From: Brevundimonas naejangsanensis DSM 23858
GTDB lineage: Bacteria > Pseudomonadota > Alphaproteobacteria > Caulobacterales > Caulobacteraceae
Reading direction: 5' to 3'
Assembly (NCBI RefSeq): GCF_000421705.1
Contig: NZ_ATXN01000006.1
Location: 1-64,000 of the forward strand
DNA: 64,000 nucleotides
Within the stretch, counting starts at the first letter, position 1. Every line of letters starts with the position of its first letter. Positions 8,354-18,730 of the stretch are shown piece by piece. Position numbers and translations under genes: made by a program. Under the pieces are notes generated by a model. The model saw nothing but the letters and a program-made list of their open reading frames with translations. It was not told the DNA's origin and did not search any database.

Positions 8354-8884
8354 TCAGTCGATCCGCTTCAGGTCTGTCACATAGCGCCGCCAGTTCTGGA
8401 CATAGTGCTGCGCCGACATACGCAGACCCTCGATCTGACCCTCTTCCAATTCCCGCACCACCTTGCCGGGCTGGCCCATGACCAGACTGTTGTCGGGAAT
8501 GACCTTGCCCTCAGTGATCAGGGCGTTGGCGCCGATCAGGCAGTTCTTACCTATGCGCGCGCCGTTCAGGACGACCGCGCCGATGCCGATCAGGCTGTTG
8601 TCGCCGATTTCGCAGCCGTGCAGCATCACCTTATGCCCCACCGTGACCCCGGCGCCGATCGTCAGGGGCGATCCGAGGTCGGTATGCAGGATGCTGCCGT
8701 CCTGAATATTGCTGTCGGCTCCGATGACGATGGGGTCGTTGTCGCCGCGCAGCACAGCGTTGAACCAGATGCTGGCGCCCGGATGCAGAATCACATTTCC
8801 TAGGACGGTCGCACTGGGCGCAATCCAGTATTCGCCTTCCGCTGGAAGCTGAGGCTTGCTGTCGCCCAGACTGTAAACACTCAT
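8354..8884 (-). CDS. Gamma carbonic anhydrase-like hexapeptide-repeat protein
   Basis: A 176-residue left-handed beta-helix protein. Successive hexapeptide turns ([34 protein letters not shown]) and the metal-ligand histidines in [15 protein letters not shown] identify the gamma-class carbonic anhydrase/PaaY family. These form zinc-binding trimers, though many homologues have unproven activity. The C-terminal tail ([16 protein letters not shown]) is typical of the family. A GTG two codons upstream (8890) is an alternative start. Single gene on the minus strand, facing away from the RNA and phoH region. Confidence 0.9.
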   Translation of the reverse strand: MSVYSLGDSKPQLPAEGEYWIAPSATVLGNVILHPGASIWFNAVLRGDNDPIVIGADSNIQDGSILHTDLGSPLTIGAGVTVGHKVMLHGCEIGDNSLIGIGAVVLNGARIGKNCLIGANALITEGKVIPDNSLVMGQPGKVVRELEEGQIEGLRMSAQHYVQNWRRYVTDLKRID

Positions 8885-9000
8885 CCGCACACCGCCTATT
8901 CTTCTTAAAATGAAGGCTTTAACCCTTCAGAAACCACGTTAGCATCAGTCTGTTGATGCGATTCGGCAGGCCCCATTCGCCCCCGGATCCGAAGCCGGAT

Positions 9001-9177
9001 CAAGCCCGGTCCGGTCAGATGCTGGAGAATGCGCTTGGCGTGTTCGCGACCAGTTCGGGGACGGCGACGCACCTGCTGCGGCGAAGACCCTGCGACCGTT
9101 CGGGACGGCTGCGCGACTTCGGCCCCCACCTCCCCCACCGACGACCAAGGCGAGACCCAGCCGGGCTCGCCTTTTTT
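9001..9177 (+). ncRNA. ssrS: Probable 6S RNA (RNA polymerase regulator)
   Basis: This non-coding stretch before phoH folds by hand into a long interrupted rod like 6S RNA. Paired arms, outside to inside: GGTC 9008-9011 with GACC 9143-9146, CGGT 9012-9015 with ACCG 9137-9140, GGAG 9024-9027 with CTCC 9130-9133, GGC 9037-9039 with GCC 9122-9124, TCGCG 9044-9048 with CGCGA 9112-9116, CAG 9051-9053 with CTG 9109-9111. A bubble follows whose 3' side makes a small hairpin (CCGT/ACGG at 9096-9108), a known 6S trait. The apex is a CGCA/TGCG hairpin near 9068-9080. The GTGTTCGC stretch also resembles 6S 5' arms. 6S mimics an open promoter and binds sigma70 RNA polymerase. Exact ends are uncertain. Confidence 0.55.
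9147..9177 (+). terminator. Rho-independent terminator between the RNA and phoH
   Basis: AAGGCGAG (9147-9154) pairs with CTCGCCTT (9166-9173), continued by CCC/GGG inside, and the stem runs into six T residues (9172-9177). A terminator this strong 18 bases ahead of a start codon implies that a separate transcript ends here. Confidence 0.85.
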
Positions 9178-9195
9178 CATGCCCTGGAGGCGTCC

Positions 9196-9963
9196 ATGAG
9201 CAAACGATCGGCCATCAAGCGTCAGCTGCGCGAAGGCGTGCTGGATTCGCCCGAATTCATTCAGGACGCCAAGGTACGGCGATTGCCCGCCCGCGTTGGC
9301 GGCTGGTCGCCCCTGCCTTCGAATGATGAGCGGGACCAGGCCTATATGAAGACGCTGAAGCCCAAGTCCGACGGCCAGGCCGAACTGATGGACGCCGTCG
9401 ACCATGCCAATCTGGTGCTGGCGCTGGGCCCGGCAGGCACGGGCAAGACCTATCTGGCCGTCGCCAAGGCGGTCGAGGCGCTGGAGGCGGGCAAGGTCGG
9501 CCGCATCGTCCTGAGTCGTCCCGCTGTCGAGGCCGGGGAATCGATCGGCTTCCTGCCCGGCGACATGGAAGACAAGCTGGCCCCCTATCTGCGCCCGCTC
9601 TACGACGCCCTGTCGGACCGTCTGTCGATGAAGCGGGTCAAGGCGCTGATGGCCGAGGGCCTGATCGAGATCGCCCCCATCGGCTACATGCGCGGCCGCA
9701 CGCTGAACAACGCCTTCATCGTCGTGGATGAGGCGCAGAACTGCACCTACGTCCAGCTGAAGATGCTGCTGACCCGACTGGGCTGGCACTCGACCATGGT
9801 GGTCACGGGCGACCCGCAGCAATCCGACCTGCTGCCGGGGGTCTCCGGCCTGTCCGACATCGCCGACCGTCTGGAAGCCGTGCCCGAGATCGCAGTCGTC
9901 CGCCTGGCCGAGCGCGACATCGTGCGCCACCCGCTGGTCGCCAGCATGATCGGAGTGCTGTGA
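9196..9963 (+). CDS. PhoH-family ATPase (short form)
   Basis: A 255-residue P-loop protein. The Walker A motif is GPAGTGKT (about residues 78-85), Walker B is FIVVDEAQN, and TGDPQQSDLL is the PhoH sensor motif. PhoH proteins resemble the ATPase core of superfamily I helicases and are linked to RNA metabolism and stress, with uncertain substrates. The short length and divergent N-terminus make it a paralogue of the longer PhoH encoded beside ybeY in most alphaproteobacteria. The ATG has GGAGG upstream; the frame stays open further 5' but that part overlaps the RNA and terminator. Confidence 0.88.
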   Translation: MSKRSAIKRQLREGVLDSPEFIQDAKVRRLPARVGGWSPLPSNDERDQAYMKTLKPKSDGQAELMDAVDHANLVLALGPAGTGKTYLAVAKAVEALEAGKVGRIVLSRPAVEAGESIGFLPGDMEDKLAPYLRPLYDALSDRLSMKRVKALMAEGLIEIAPIGYMRGRTLNNAFIVVDEAQNCTYVQLKMLLTRLGWHSTMVVTGDPQQSDLLPGVSGLSDIADRLEAVPEIAVVRLAERDIVRHPLVASMIGVL

Positions 9964-10291
9964 CCCTTTTCCGCCTCTGACGAGAGAAGGAAAAAAGAGA
10001 GTCCAATTCGTCTGAATCGTCTGAAATCTCCCCTCGGCCCGCGCGCAGTCTAACACAGGCGCCGAGGGGGGATGGCCGATTGCGTTGCGATCCCTGCCCT
10101 TCTCCCTCCCCTTCATGGGGAGGGTGGTCGCGGAGCGACCGGGTGGGGAGGGCTTGGTGATACGGAACTCAGCCCCCCGAGTGCAAACGACCCAGTTCAG
10201 CGCCTGAATAGCGAAGCCGCCCCCACCCGGCTTCGCCCTACGGGCTCAGCCACCCTCCCCATGAAGGGGAGGGAGAGGCGTTGCGCCTATG
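9964..10291. other. Non-coding gap holding a palindromic repeat element
   Basis: This stretch between phoH and dxs (convergent genes) has no convincing gene. About 10091-10280 is a large imperfect palindromic repeat listed separately. The first 120 bases show no clear terminator for phoH. Confidence 0.6.
10091..10280. repeat. Palindromic intergenic repeat element, copy 1
   Basis: Two identical 26-base arms lie in inverted orientation (10102-10127 and 10250-10275), each itself a near-palindrome around TTCATGGGG. Inside each arm comes a small hairpin of different sequence (TCGC-GGA-GCGA on the left; GCCC/GGGC around 10231-10245 on the right) and then CCGGGTGGGG or its complement. The same architecture recurs at 53276-53445. 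This looks like a REP/MITE-type dispersed element and could end transcripts from both flanking convergent genes. Confidence 0.7.
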
Positions 10292-12202
10292 TCAGGCGCG
10301 TACCGCCCGGCTGGCGTCGACGCCCAACGCCGTCACGGCGGCGGCGGCGATGTGTTCGGCGTTGAGGCCGGCCTGGGCGTACATGACCTCGGGCTTGTCC
10401 TGATCCTGGAAGATGTCGGGCAGGTGAAGGGTGCGGACCTTCAGCCCGCCGTCCAGCGCGCCCTTCTCGGCCAGCAGTTGCAGCACGAAGGCGCCGAAGC
10501 CGCCCATGGCGCCTTCTTCCACCGTGATCAGCGCCTCATGTTCGCGCGCCAGACGCAGGATCAGATCGGCGTCCAGCGGCTTGGCGAAGCGGGCGTCGGC
10601 GACGGTGGCCGAGACGCCGCGCGCGGCCAGCATATCGGCCGCCTTCAACGATTCCTGCAGGCGGGTGCCCAGCGACAGGATGGCGACCGACGTGCCTTCG
10701 CGCACGATGCGGCCCTTGCCGATCTCCAGCGGGCCGGCCAGTTCGGGGATGTCGACGCCGACGCCCTCGCCGCGCGGATAGCGGAAGGCGCTGGGGCGGT
10801 CGTCAATGGCGAGCGAGGTCGAGATCATCGCCGCCAGTTCGGCCTCGTCGGCCGCCGCCATCAGCACCATGCCCGGCAGAGCGCCCATATAGCCGATATC
10901 GAACGACCCGGCGTGGGTCGCGCCGTCCGCGCCCACCAGACCGGCGCGGTCCATGGCGAAGCGCACCGGCAGGGACTGGATCGCCACATCGTGGACGACC
11001 TGATCATAGCCGCGCTGCAGGAAGGTCGAATAGATGGCGCAGACCGGCTTCATCCCATCAGCGGCCAGACCGGCGGCGAAGGTCACGGCGTGCTGTTCGG
11101 CGATGCCGACGTCGAAGGTGCGATCCGGGAAGGCCTGGCCGAACAGGTCCAGCCCCGTGCCCGACGGCATGGCGGCGGTCACGGCCATGACAGTCGGATC
11201 GACCTGCGCGTGCTTGATCAGTTCGGTCCCGAACACCTTGGTGTAGCTGGGGGCGTTGGAGATGGCCTTGGCCTGCTTGCCCGACACCACGTCGAACTTG
11301 ACCACGGCGTGCAGCTTGTCGGCGCTGCTCTCGGCCGGAGCGTAGCCCTTGCCCTTCTGGGTGACGACGTGGACCAGCACCGGGCGGTCGGTGATGGCCG
11401 CCGCATTCTTCAGGATGGGGACCAGATTCTCCATGTCGTGACCGTCGATCGGCCCGACGTAGTAGAAGCCCAGCTCCTCGAACAGGGTGCCGCCGACGAT
11501 CATGCCGCGAGCGTATTCTTCGGCCTTGCGCGCGGCGTCACGGAAGGGGCGCGGCATGTGGTCGACGAACTTCTTCCCGACCTTGCGGATATTCTGATAG
11601 GCGCCGCCCGAAACCTGTTTGGCCAGATAGGCGCTCATGCCGCCGACGGGCGGAGCGATTGACATGTCGTTGTCGTTCAGGATGACCATCAGCTGGCCGC
11701 TGGTGGCCTCGGCGGCGTTGTTCATCGCCTCATAGGCCATGCCCGCCGACATGGAGCCGTCGCCGATGACCGCCACGACGCGATTGTTCCCGCCCTTGGC
11801 GTCGCGCGCGGCGGCGAAGCCCAGCGCCGCCGAGATGGAGGTCGAGGCGTGGGCCGCGCCGAAGGGGTCGTATTCGCTCTCGGACCGCTTGGTGAAGCCC
11901 GACAGGCCGCCGCCCTGTCTCAATGTGCGAATCCGGTCGCGCCGCCCGGTCAGAATCTTGTGCGGATAGCACTGGTGGCCGACGTCCCAGATCAGAATGT
12001 CCTGCGGCGTCTCGAAGACGTGGTGCAGGGCGACCGTCAGTTCGACCACGCCCAGACCCGCGCCCAGGTGCCCGCCGGTCACCGACACGGCGTCGATGGT
12101 CTCGGCCCGCACCTCCTCCGCCAGCTGTTTCAGCTGGGGAATGTCGAAGCCCCGCGTGTCAGCAGGAAACTTGACGGTGTCGAGAAGCGGGGTGTTGGGC
12201 AT
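10292..12202 (-). CDS. dxs: 1-deoxy-D-xylulose-5-phosphate synthase
   Basis: A 636-residue thiamine-diphosphate enzyme that condenses pyruvate with glyceraldehyde 3-phosphate, the first step of the MEP isoprenoid pathway. The N-terminus shows [14 protein letters not shown], the ThDP/Mg motif [15 protein letters not shown] near residue 150, and [15 protein letters not shown] in the pyrimidine-binding domain. The C-terminal transketolase domain is complete and the length is typical. It lies 67 bases downstream of ispA, so precursor supply and polyprenyl chain assembly are probably co-expressed. Confidence 0.97.
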   Translation of the reverse strand: MPNTPLLDTVKFPADTRGFDIPQLKQLAEEVRAETIDAVSVTGGHLGAGLGVVELTVALHHVFETPQDILIWDVGHQCYPHKILTGRRDRIRTLRQGGGLSGFTKRSESEYDPFGAAHASTSISAALGFAAARDAKGGNNRVVAVIGDGSMSAGMAYEAMNNAAEATSGQLMVILNDNDMSIAPPVGGMSAYLAKQVSGGAYQNIRKVGKKFVDHMPRPFRDAARKAEEYARGMIVGGTLFEELGFYYVGPIDGHDMENLVPILKNAAAITDRPVLVHVVTQKGKGYAPAESSADKLHAVVKFDVVSGKQAKAISNAPSYTKVFGTELIKHAQVDPTVMAVTAAMPSGTGLDLFGQAFPDRTFDVGIAEQHAVTFAAGLAADGMKPVCAIYSTFLQRGYDQVVHDVAIQSLPVRFAMDRAGLVGADGATHAGSFDIGYMGALPGMVLMAAADEAELAAMISTSLAIDDRPSAFRYPRGEGVGVDIPELAGPLEIGKGRIVREGTSVAILSLGTRLQESLKAADMLAARGVSATVADARFAKPLDADLILRLAREHEALITVEEGAMGGFGAFVLQLLAEKGALDGGLKVRTLHLPDIFQDQDKPEVMYAQAGLNAEHIAAAAVTALGVDASRAVRA

Positions 12203-12269
12203 AGGGATCGGGGGCCTTCAGACGACGGAGCGTCAAACAGTAACCCGCTGAGGGCGGGCGCGTTTCCTA

Positions 12270-13533
<1,264 letters not shown>

Positions 13534-13534
<1 letters not shown>

Positions 13535-13791
13535 CAGCCGAACTCGGCCGGTTCGACGCCCTTGGCCTGGCCGTCGGCGCCGACGACGATCTTCTCGACC
13601 CGCAGCTGGGCGGCCTTCAGCCGGTCCTCGCAGTGGGCCTTCAGCCGCGCGCCCTCTTCGTACAGGGCGATGGATTCTTCGAGCGGCGCCTGACCCGATT
13701 CCAGGCGCGAAACGATGCCCTCCAGACGCGACAGGGCGTCCTCGAAGCTGAGATCGGCGGGCACGGCGGGGGAAACGGATGCGTCGGTCAT
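13534..13791 (-). CDS. xseB: Exodeoxyribonuclease VII small subunit
   Basis: An 85-residue helical protein. LSFEDALSRLEGIVSRLESG and LEESIALYEEGARLKAHCED match XseB. Several copies bind the large subunit XseA, and the complex degrades single-stranded DNA to oligonucleotides. XseA is not in the window. It is the first gene of the xseB-csaA-ispA-dxs run. Confidence 0.95.
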
Positions 13792-13851
13792 GATGGGCGC
13801 AACCTAGAGAGGCGCGCGCCCCGCTTCAACGGCCTTCCTGAGGCCGCGACG

Positions 13852-14508
13852 TCAGCGCTTCACGAAACGGCGCTGGGACCAGTATTTGAAGCCCTGATTA
13901 TGGGCCAGTCGCCAGCCGTGCGCCTTCAGCCGCTGGCCGACCATGTGGTTGAAATAGCCGTGCGCCAGCACCAGCACGTCATGGCCTTCAGAGGCGCGGG
14001 CGATCAACACGCGCGCGGCCTGATCGGCGCGGACCTCGGCCTCGGCGCGGGTTTCCTGACCCTCATGATGATTGAAGGCGTGCCACCAGATCCGCGAGAT
14101 CACGCCCCAATAACGCGGCGACAGCTTGATCCAGGCGGGAAAACGCGGCGGCGGCAGGGGCGCTTCGATGAACAGGGCGTCGACCAGCACGTCGCGATCC
14201 GGCGCCACCGCTCTGGCGGTTTCCTGCGCGCGCGGCCGTGTCGAAGCGTAGATGGCCCCCGCTCCTTCGGCCGCCGTCAACAGCGCCTGAGGCGGCGTCT
14301 GGCCTGCGCGCAGACCGCCGATCTCATAGCGGCCCCACCAGTCGCGATATTGATCCGAGGTGATCATGCATTTGCGCGACAGCGCCGGTTCGCCGTGGCG
14401 CGCCAGCGTAATGGCCCCATAGGCGACTTCAGCCCCGGCGGAGCGGGCGGCCGCGACCGGCGTCTGAGTTGCGGATTCGGAATGAGTCATGAGCGCAGGA
14501 GAAGTCAT
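13852..14508 (-). CDS. Histidine phosphatase (phosphoglycerate mutase-like)
   Basis: A 218-residue protein of the histidine phosphatase superfamily. The catalytic RHG is in ITLARHGEP (about residues 37-39), and the second catalytic His is in VLVLAHGYFNHM. The substrate is not evident; the WWGRYEIGG and long basic middle section differ from true phosphoglycerate mutases. The start is uncertain: ATG at 14508 or at 14490, neither with a strong ribosome site. The same frame remains open far upstream, antisense to the VWA gene, and that part is not coding. It diverges from the acetyltransferase gene. Confidence 0.8.
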   Translation of the reverse strand: MTSPALMTHSESATQTPVAAARSAGAEVAYGAITLARHGEPALSRKCMITSDQYRDWWGRYEIGGLRAGQTPPQALLTAAEGAGAIYASTRPRAQETARAVAPDRDVLVDALFIEAPLPPPRFPAWIKLSPRYWGVISRIWWHAFNHHEGQETRAEAEVRADQAARVLIARASEGHDVLVLAHGYFNHMVGQRLKAHGWRLAHNQGFKYWSQRRFVKR

Positions 14509-14724
14509 AGCACGGGGATCGGCCTGTGAAACCAAGGCCTTGGCGTCCCTTAACCTCCCCATCCGAGCATTGGCGTGCGCCGCAGACGACGCACCTTGGA
14601 CAAAGGTGGTAGCCCTCGTCGCCCGCCCCTGCAACCACGCAAAGGTGACGAGGCTGCGATGATGTCGCCACGCGGGTCTCGACACGCCTTCACCCGACGC
14701 CCGCCCGGCGCTATTGCGTCGATC

Positions 14725-15252
14725 ATGAGCGACCCTGTGATCCGCCCCGCCCGTCCTGACGACGCCGCCGCCCTGGCCGTGCTGGGACGCCAGACCTTCA
14801 TCGACACCTTCGTCACTGGCTTCGGCATTCCCTATCCGGTCGCCGACCTGACCGCCTTTCTGGACGCCAGCTTCAACGCCGAGGCCATCACCACCAAGCT
14901 GGCCGAGCCGGGCGCCGCCTGGTGGGCAGCCGAGCGCGACGGCGAACTGCTGGCCTTCGCCAACGCAGGGCCGAACACCCTGCCCCACCCCGACGGTCGC
15001 GCCAGCCACGCCGAGCTGCGCCGCCTCTATGTCGGCAAGCAGGCGCAGGGGCTGGGCCTCGGCACGAAGCTGCTGAAAATCTCGCTGGACTGGATGGAGG
15101 CCAATACCGACGGCCCCCTGTGGATCGGCGTCTGGAGCGGCAATCTGAAGGCCCAGAAACTCTACGCCGCTTATGGCTTCGAGAAGGCGGGCGAGTACCA
15201 GTATCCGGTCGGCGCCTGGATGGACGACGAGTTCATCTTGCGGCGCGGCTAG
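14725..15252 (+). CDS. GNAT-family N-acetyltransferase
   Basis: A 175-residue acetyltransferase of the GCN5 fold. IRPARPDDAAALAVLGRQTF opens the domain, ELRRLYVGKQAQGLGLGTKL (about residues 95-114) contains the acetyl-CoA pyrophosphate loop Q-x-x-G-x-G/A, and LWIGVWSGNLKAQKLYAAYG matches motif B. Such enzymes acetylate small amines, antibiotics or protein N-termini; the substrate is not readable here. The chosen ATG begins exactly where homology begins. The VWA gene follows 21 bases downstream in the same direction. Confidence 0.87.
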   Translation: MSDPVIRPARPDDAAALAVLGRQTFIDTFVTGFGIPYPVADLTAFLDASFNAEAITTKLAEPGAAWWAAERDGELLAFANAGPNTLPHPDGRASHAELRRLYVGKQAQGLGLGTKLLKISLDWMEANTDGPLWIGVWSGNLKAQKLYAAYGFEKAGEYQYPVGAWMDDEFILRRG

Positions 15253-15273
15253 GCCGGGGCCAGTCTTAAACCC

Positions 15274-16452
15274 ATGCTGCTGCCCTTCTTCACCGCCCTG
15301 CGCGAGGCCAAGGTGCCTGTGTCGCTCAAGGAATGGCTCCATCTGATGGATGCCATGGACAAGGGCGTCGGCGGCCGCGACGTCGAGGCCTTCTACCACC
15401 TGTCGCGCGCCGTCCTGGTCAAGGACGAGAAGCACTACGACCGCTTCGATCAGGTCTTCGGCAAGGTGTTCAAGGGGCTGGACGGCGTCAGTCCCGGCGA
15501 AGAGATCACCGCCGACATCCCCGAGGACTGGCTGCGGCTGCTGACCGAAAAATACCTGACCGACGAGGAGAAGGCGCAAATTGAGGCGCTCGGCGGTTTC
15601 GACAAGCTGATGGAGACGCTGAAGCAGCGGCTGGAGGAGCAGAAGGAGCGCCACCAAGGCGGCAACAAGTGGATCGGCACGGGCGGAACCAGCCCCTTCG
15701 GCCACGGCGGCTATAACCCCGAAGGCGTGCGCATCGGCGGCCCGGGCCGTCACGGCCGCGCGGTCAAGGTCTGGGAAAAGCGCGAATACAGGAACCTGGA
15801 CGACACGGTCGAACTGGGCACGCGCAACATCAAGGTCGCCCTGCGCCGCCTGCGCCGTTTCGCCCGCGAAGGCGCGGCCGAAGAACTGGACATCGACGGC
15901 ACCATCGACGGCACGGCGCGTCAGGGCTGGCTGGACATCCAGATGCGGCCTGAGCGGCGCAATACGATCAAGGTGCTGCTGTTCCTCGACGTCGGCGGCT
16001 CGATGGACGGCCATATCCAGCTATGTGAAGAGCTGTTCTCAGCCGCGCGGACCGAGTTCAAGAACCTGGAGTTCTTCTACTTCCACAACTGCCTCTACGA
16101 AGGGGTGTGGAAGGACAACCGGCGCCGCCACAGCGAACGCATCCCGACCTGGGACCTGATCCACAAATACCCCGGCGACTGGCGCGCCATCTTCGTGGGC
16201 GACGCGACCATGTCGCCCTATGAAGTGACCATGCCCGGCGGCTCGGTCGAGCACTGGAACGATGAGGCCGGCGCCGTCTGGCTGAAACGCGCCCGCGAAC
16301 AGTGGGACAAGTTGGTCTGGTTGAACCCCGTGCCCGAACGCCACTGGTCCTACACGCCTTCGGTGAACCTGATCGGCGAGGTTATGGAGCACCGCATGTT
16401 CCCCCTGACGCTGGAGGGGCTGGAACGGGCGATGCGGACGCTGGCGCGCTAA
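15274..16452 (+). CDS. VWA-domain protein (CoxE-like)
   Basis: A 392-residue protein common in proteobacteria and annotated as VWA or CoxE-like. The N-terminal half is helical (PFFTALREAKVPVSLKEWL). The C-terminal von Willebrand A fold has FLDVGGSMDGH at about residues 232-242, which replaces the usual MIDAS DxSxS by DVGGS and so keeps only part of the metal site, as this family normally does. In many genomes it is next to a MoxR-type AAA ATPase, its presumed partner; none is in this window. It sits downstream of the acetyltransferase with a 21-base gap. Confidence 0.87.
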   Translation: MLLPFFTALREAKVPVSLKEWLHLMDAMDKGVGGRDVEAFYHLSRAVLVKDEKHYDRFDQVFGKVFKGLDGVSPGEEITADIPEDWLRLLTEKYLTDEEKAQIEALGGFDKLMETLKQRLEEQKERHQGGNKWIGTGGTSPFGHGGYNPEGVRIGGPGRHGRAVKVWEKREYRNLDDTVELGTRNIKVALRRLRRFAREGAAEELDIDGTIDGTARQGWLDIQMRPERRNTIKVLLFLDVGGSMDGHIQLCEELFSAARTEFKNLEFFYFHNCLYEGVWKDNRRRHSERIPTWDLIHKYPGDWRAIFVGDATMSPYEVTMPGGSVEHWNDEAGAVWLKRAREQWDKLVWLNPVPERHWSYTPSVNLIGEVMEHRMFPLTLEGLERAMRTLAR

Positions 16453-16480
16453 AAAACCGCCGCCCAGCAAGGGCGGCGGT
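16451..16480 (-). terminator. Terminator of csbD-like gene, possibly bidirectional
   Basis: ACCGCCGCCC (16456-16465) and GGGCGGCGGT (16471-16480) form a perfect 10-base-pair stem with an AGCAA loop. On the minus strand it is followed by six T residues, so it ends the CsbD-family transcript. It begins immediately at the VWA gene stop and may also end that transcript. Confidence 0.85.
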
Positions 16481-16490
16481 CGAGACGAAA

Positions 16491-16673
16491 TCAGTCCTTG
16501 TCGCCCTTCAGGGCGTCCTTGACGCCGCCGACGGCGTTCTGGACCTTGCCCGCGACCTGATCGGCGCGGCCTTCGGCTTTCAGTTTTTCATCGCCGGTGA
16601 CCTTGCCGGCGGCTTCCTTGATCTTGCCGCCGATGTTCTTGGCGGCGCCTTCGATGCGGTCGTGATCGGCCAT
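16491..16673 (-). CDS. CsbD-family stress protein
   Basis: A 60-residue hydrophilic, Lys/Gly/Ala-rich protein. RIEGAAKNIGGKIKEAAGKV and KVQNAVGGVKDALKG are the two repeats typical of CsbD/YjbJ proteins, which are abundant under general stress with unknown biochemical role. ATG at 16673 has AGGAAG upstream; longer starts are not supported. Alphaproteobacterial members are often under the EcfG general stress sigma factor, but no promoter was established here. Confidence 0.9.
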   Translation of the reverse strand: MADHDRIEGAAKNIGGKIKEAAGKVTGDEKLKAEGRADQVAGKVQNAVGGVKDALKGDKD

Positions 16674-16737
16674 GGGGAGCTTCCTGTCTGACGGCCGCCG
16701 GGACTGGCGGCCTCTCAGGGAAAACAACCCTTTCTGC

Positions 16738-17208
16738 TCAACCCGGTTCCGAGGCTGCGGCATGACGGTCGCGCAGCCAGCGGGCTACGGCCCAGCTGTG
16801 GGCCTCATGGCGCAGGCTGAACAGGACGCGCATCGGCTCCATCCAGACCAGTTCGTGGTCGGCTTCCTGTTTGGTCGAGGGGTCGGCGCCGGTCACGCTG
16901 ACGACCCAGACCCCGCCGACGTTGTTCACCGGCGTGCCGTCAGACTTGAGGAAATACTGTCCCGCCTCCGTCAGGCGGTCGACCGGCTGGATGATCAGGC
17001 CGGTCTCTTCAGCGAACTCGCGGACCAGGGCCTGCTGTTCGGTCTCCTCGCCATCCAGGGCGCCGCCGGGCAGATCGTAATAGACGACCCCTTCGCCGCG
17101 ATCCACGCGGACGCAGGCCAGACGGCCTTCACGCTCGGCGATGCCGAAAACAGCGGGGCGGTGGATGTAGTCGAGGCCCGGGCGGGCCGTGCCGAACTGA
17201 AGCTTCAT
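16738..17208 (-). CDS. NUDIX hydrolase
   Basis: A 156-residue NUDIX enzyme. The Nudix box spans GGALDGEETEQQALVREF followed by AEETGLI (about residues 47-71), with the metal-binding REXXEE glutamates intact. This superfamily hydrolyses nucleoside diphosphates linked to another group; RPAVFGIAEREGRLACVRV resembles the 8-oxo-dGTP/ADP-ribose-type group, but the substrate is not certain. The start at 17208 is where homology begins. It is a single gene just downstream of the signalling block. Confidence 0.88.
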   Translation of the reverse strand: MKLQFGTARPGLDYIHRPAVFGIAEREGRLACVRVDRGEGVVYYDLPGGALDGEETEQQALVREFAEETGLIIQPVDRLTEAGQYFLKSDGTPVNNVGGVWVVSVTGADPSTKQEADHELVWMEPMRVLFSLRHEAHSWAVARWLRDRHAAASEPG

Positions 17209-17260
17209 TTCACCGAGCTTAAACCCGCCGCGCCGCCGGGCGAAAGCCCCAAATGCACGC

Positions 17261-18304
17261 TCAGAGGTCGAACGCCAGTCGCGCGCGCACGCCATGATGC
17301 GCCGGGTCCACCTCAATGGCCGAGCGCAGGCCGCTGGCCATCGCCGAGATGATCTTGGAGCCCAGGCCGGTGCCCTTGGGCGCGCCGTCGCCAAGACCCG
17401 GCCCGTCGTCCTCGACAGTCAGCAGGGCTCGCCCGCCGCCCTCCGCCTGTTCCAGGATGATGCGGATTTCGCCTGCCGCGCCGGGCTCATAGGCGTATTT
17501 GACGGCGTTGGTGACCAGTTCGGTCACGATGACGCCCAGAGACACGGCCTGATCCGTCGTCACCCTCAGGGGCTCGGCGCGCAGGGTCAGGCGCGACCCA
17601 TCGCCATCCGGCCCGATCGACTTGCTCAGTTCCTCGACCAGCCCGGCCAGATATTCATCCATCTGCACCCGTTCGACATCGGCCGAGGTGTAGAGGCGGC
17701 GGTGGACATGGGCGACGGCCTCAATGCGGACCTGAGCCTCGCGCAGAGCGGCCCGCGCGCCTTCGTCGGCGAGCTGGCGCAGTTGCAGGGAGATGAAGCT
17801 GGAGACCAGTTGCAGCGAGTTGCCCACGCGGTGATTGACCTCGCGCAGCAGAGCCTCGGCGCGGTCGCGCTCTTGCCGCACTTCATCGTTCGCTCGCTGG
17901 TTCTCATGCTCCAGACGGCGACGCAGCAGGGCGTCCTCGACCGCCGAACGCAACAGGGCGGTGAAGTCCTCGGACACGTCCTTGATGACGTAGTCGGCAG
18001 CGCCCGCGCGCAGGGCGGCCACGGCGATCCGCCCGTCCTGCGCACCGGTGACATAAACCACCGGCGGCGGGGTCGGCAGGGCCAGGATGTCCGGCAGAAC
18101 GTCCAGTCCTTCGCGGCCCGGCATATAGTGATCCAGGGCGCAGACATCGAAGGCTTCCGCCTTGAGCGCCTCATAGCCCGCATCGGCGTCGGGCGCGCAG
18201 ACGACCTGATAGCCGTGGCGCTCCAGTTCCTTCTGGACCAGGCGCGACAGGCCGCGATCATCGTCGATGTACAGAAGCCGTATGGGAGGCTGGACCTGAT
18301 CCAC
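17261..18304 (-). CDS. Receiver-HWE/HisKA_2 hybrid histidine kinase
   Basis: A 347-residue soluble protein with an N-terminal receiver (phospho-acceptor Asp58 in ALDHYMPG, acidic cluster YIDDD) fused to a HisKA_2-type dimerisation domain ([14 protein letters not shown], His158) and a C-terminal ATPase domain ([32 protein letters not shown]). A receiver ahead of a kinase suggests that its activity is switched by phosphotransfer from another kinase. HWE/HisKA_2 kinases often feed the PhyR general stress pathway in alphaproteobacteria. It lies 3 bases after the receiver gene on the same strand. Confidence 0.9.
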   Translation of the reverse strand: MDQVQPPIRLLYIDDDRGLSRLVQKELERHGYQVVCAPDADAGYEALKAEAFDVCALDHYMPGREGLDVLPDILALPTPPPVVYVTGAQDGRIAVAALRAGAADYVIKDVSEDFTALLRSAVEDALLRRRLEHENQRANDEVRQERDRAEALLREVNHRVGNSLQLVSSFISLQLRQLADEGARAALREAQVRIEAVAHVHRRLYTSADVERVQMDEYLAGLVEELSKSIGPDGDGSRLTLRAEPLRVTTDQAVSLGVIVTELVTNAVKYAYEPGAAGEIRIILEQAEGGGRALLTVEDDGPGLGDGAPKGTGLGSKIISAMASGLRSAIEVDPAHHGVRARLAFDL

Positions 18305-18307
18305 GTG

Positions 18308-18730
18308 TCAGATCTCGGGGGCTTGCATGACGGAAAGGAACAGGCCCAGCTGACGGATCGCGCCCGCGAAGGCCTCATAGTCGACCGGCTTGGTGATGTA
18401 GACGTTGCAGCCCAGGTCGTAGCAGCGCTGGATCTCGCCCTTGTCGTCCGTCGTGGTCAGCACCACCACCGGGGCGCGTCGCAGGCGCTCGTCCGCCTTG
18501 ACCCGCTCCAGGATATCCGTGCCCGACATGTCCGGCAGATTGAGATCCAGAAGGATCAGCAGAGGGCCGCTGCGGCGAACCTCTTCCTGAAAGAGATAAT
18601 CCAGCGCCGCATCGCCATGGTCGAAATGAACGATGTCGTTGGCGATATTCGCCCGCCGGATGTTCTTCTCAATGAGCTTGGCGTGGCCATGGTCGTCCTC
18701 CACCATGACGATCTTCACCGAGTGGCTCAC
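18308..18730 (-). CDS. Single-domain response regulator
   Basis: A 140-residue receiver without an output domain. The acidic pocket is MVEDDHGH, the phospho-acceptor is Asp62 in LILLDLNLPDMSG, the switch Thr is in VVLTTTDDKG, and the Lys in ITKPVDYEAF. It matches the Rcp1-like group encoded beside sensor kinases. It overlaps the CHASE3 kinase by 4 bases and is followed 3 bases later by the receiver-kinase hybrid, so it probably carries phosphate between the two. Confidence 0.93.
   Translation of the reverse strand: MSHSVKIVMVEDDHGHAKLIEKNIRRANIANDIVHFDHGDAALDYLFQEEVRRSGPLLILLDLNLPDMSGTDILERVKADERLRRAPVVVLTTTDDKGEIQRCYDLGCNVYITKPVDYEAFAGAIRQLGLFLSVMQAPEI

Noticed and set aside
9001..9177. Signal recognition particle (4.5S) RNA as the identity of the RNA
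   Set aside because: The conserved GGAAGGAAGCAGCC-type apical loop is absent, and the overall rod with a central bubble fits 6S better.
13852..16014. A 720-codon open frame on the minus strand
   Set aside because: Only its last 218 codons (the histidine phosphatase) look like protein. The rest is antisense to the acetyltransferase and VWA genes, with Gln/Gly/Ala/Arg-rich composition typical of GC-rich shadow frames.
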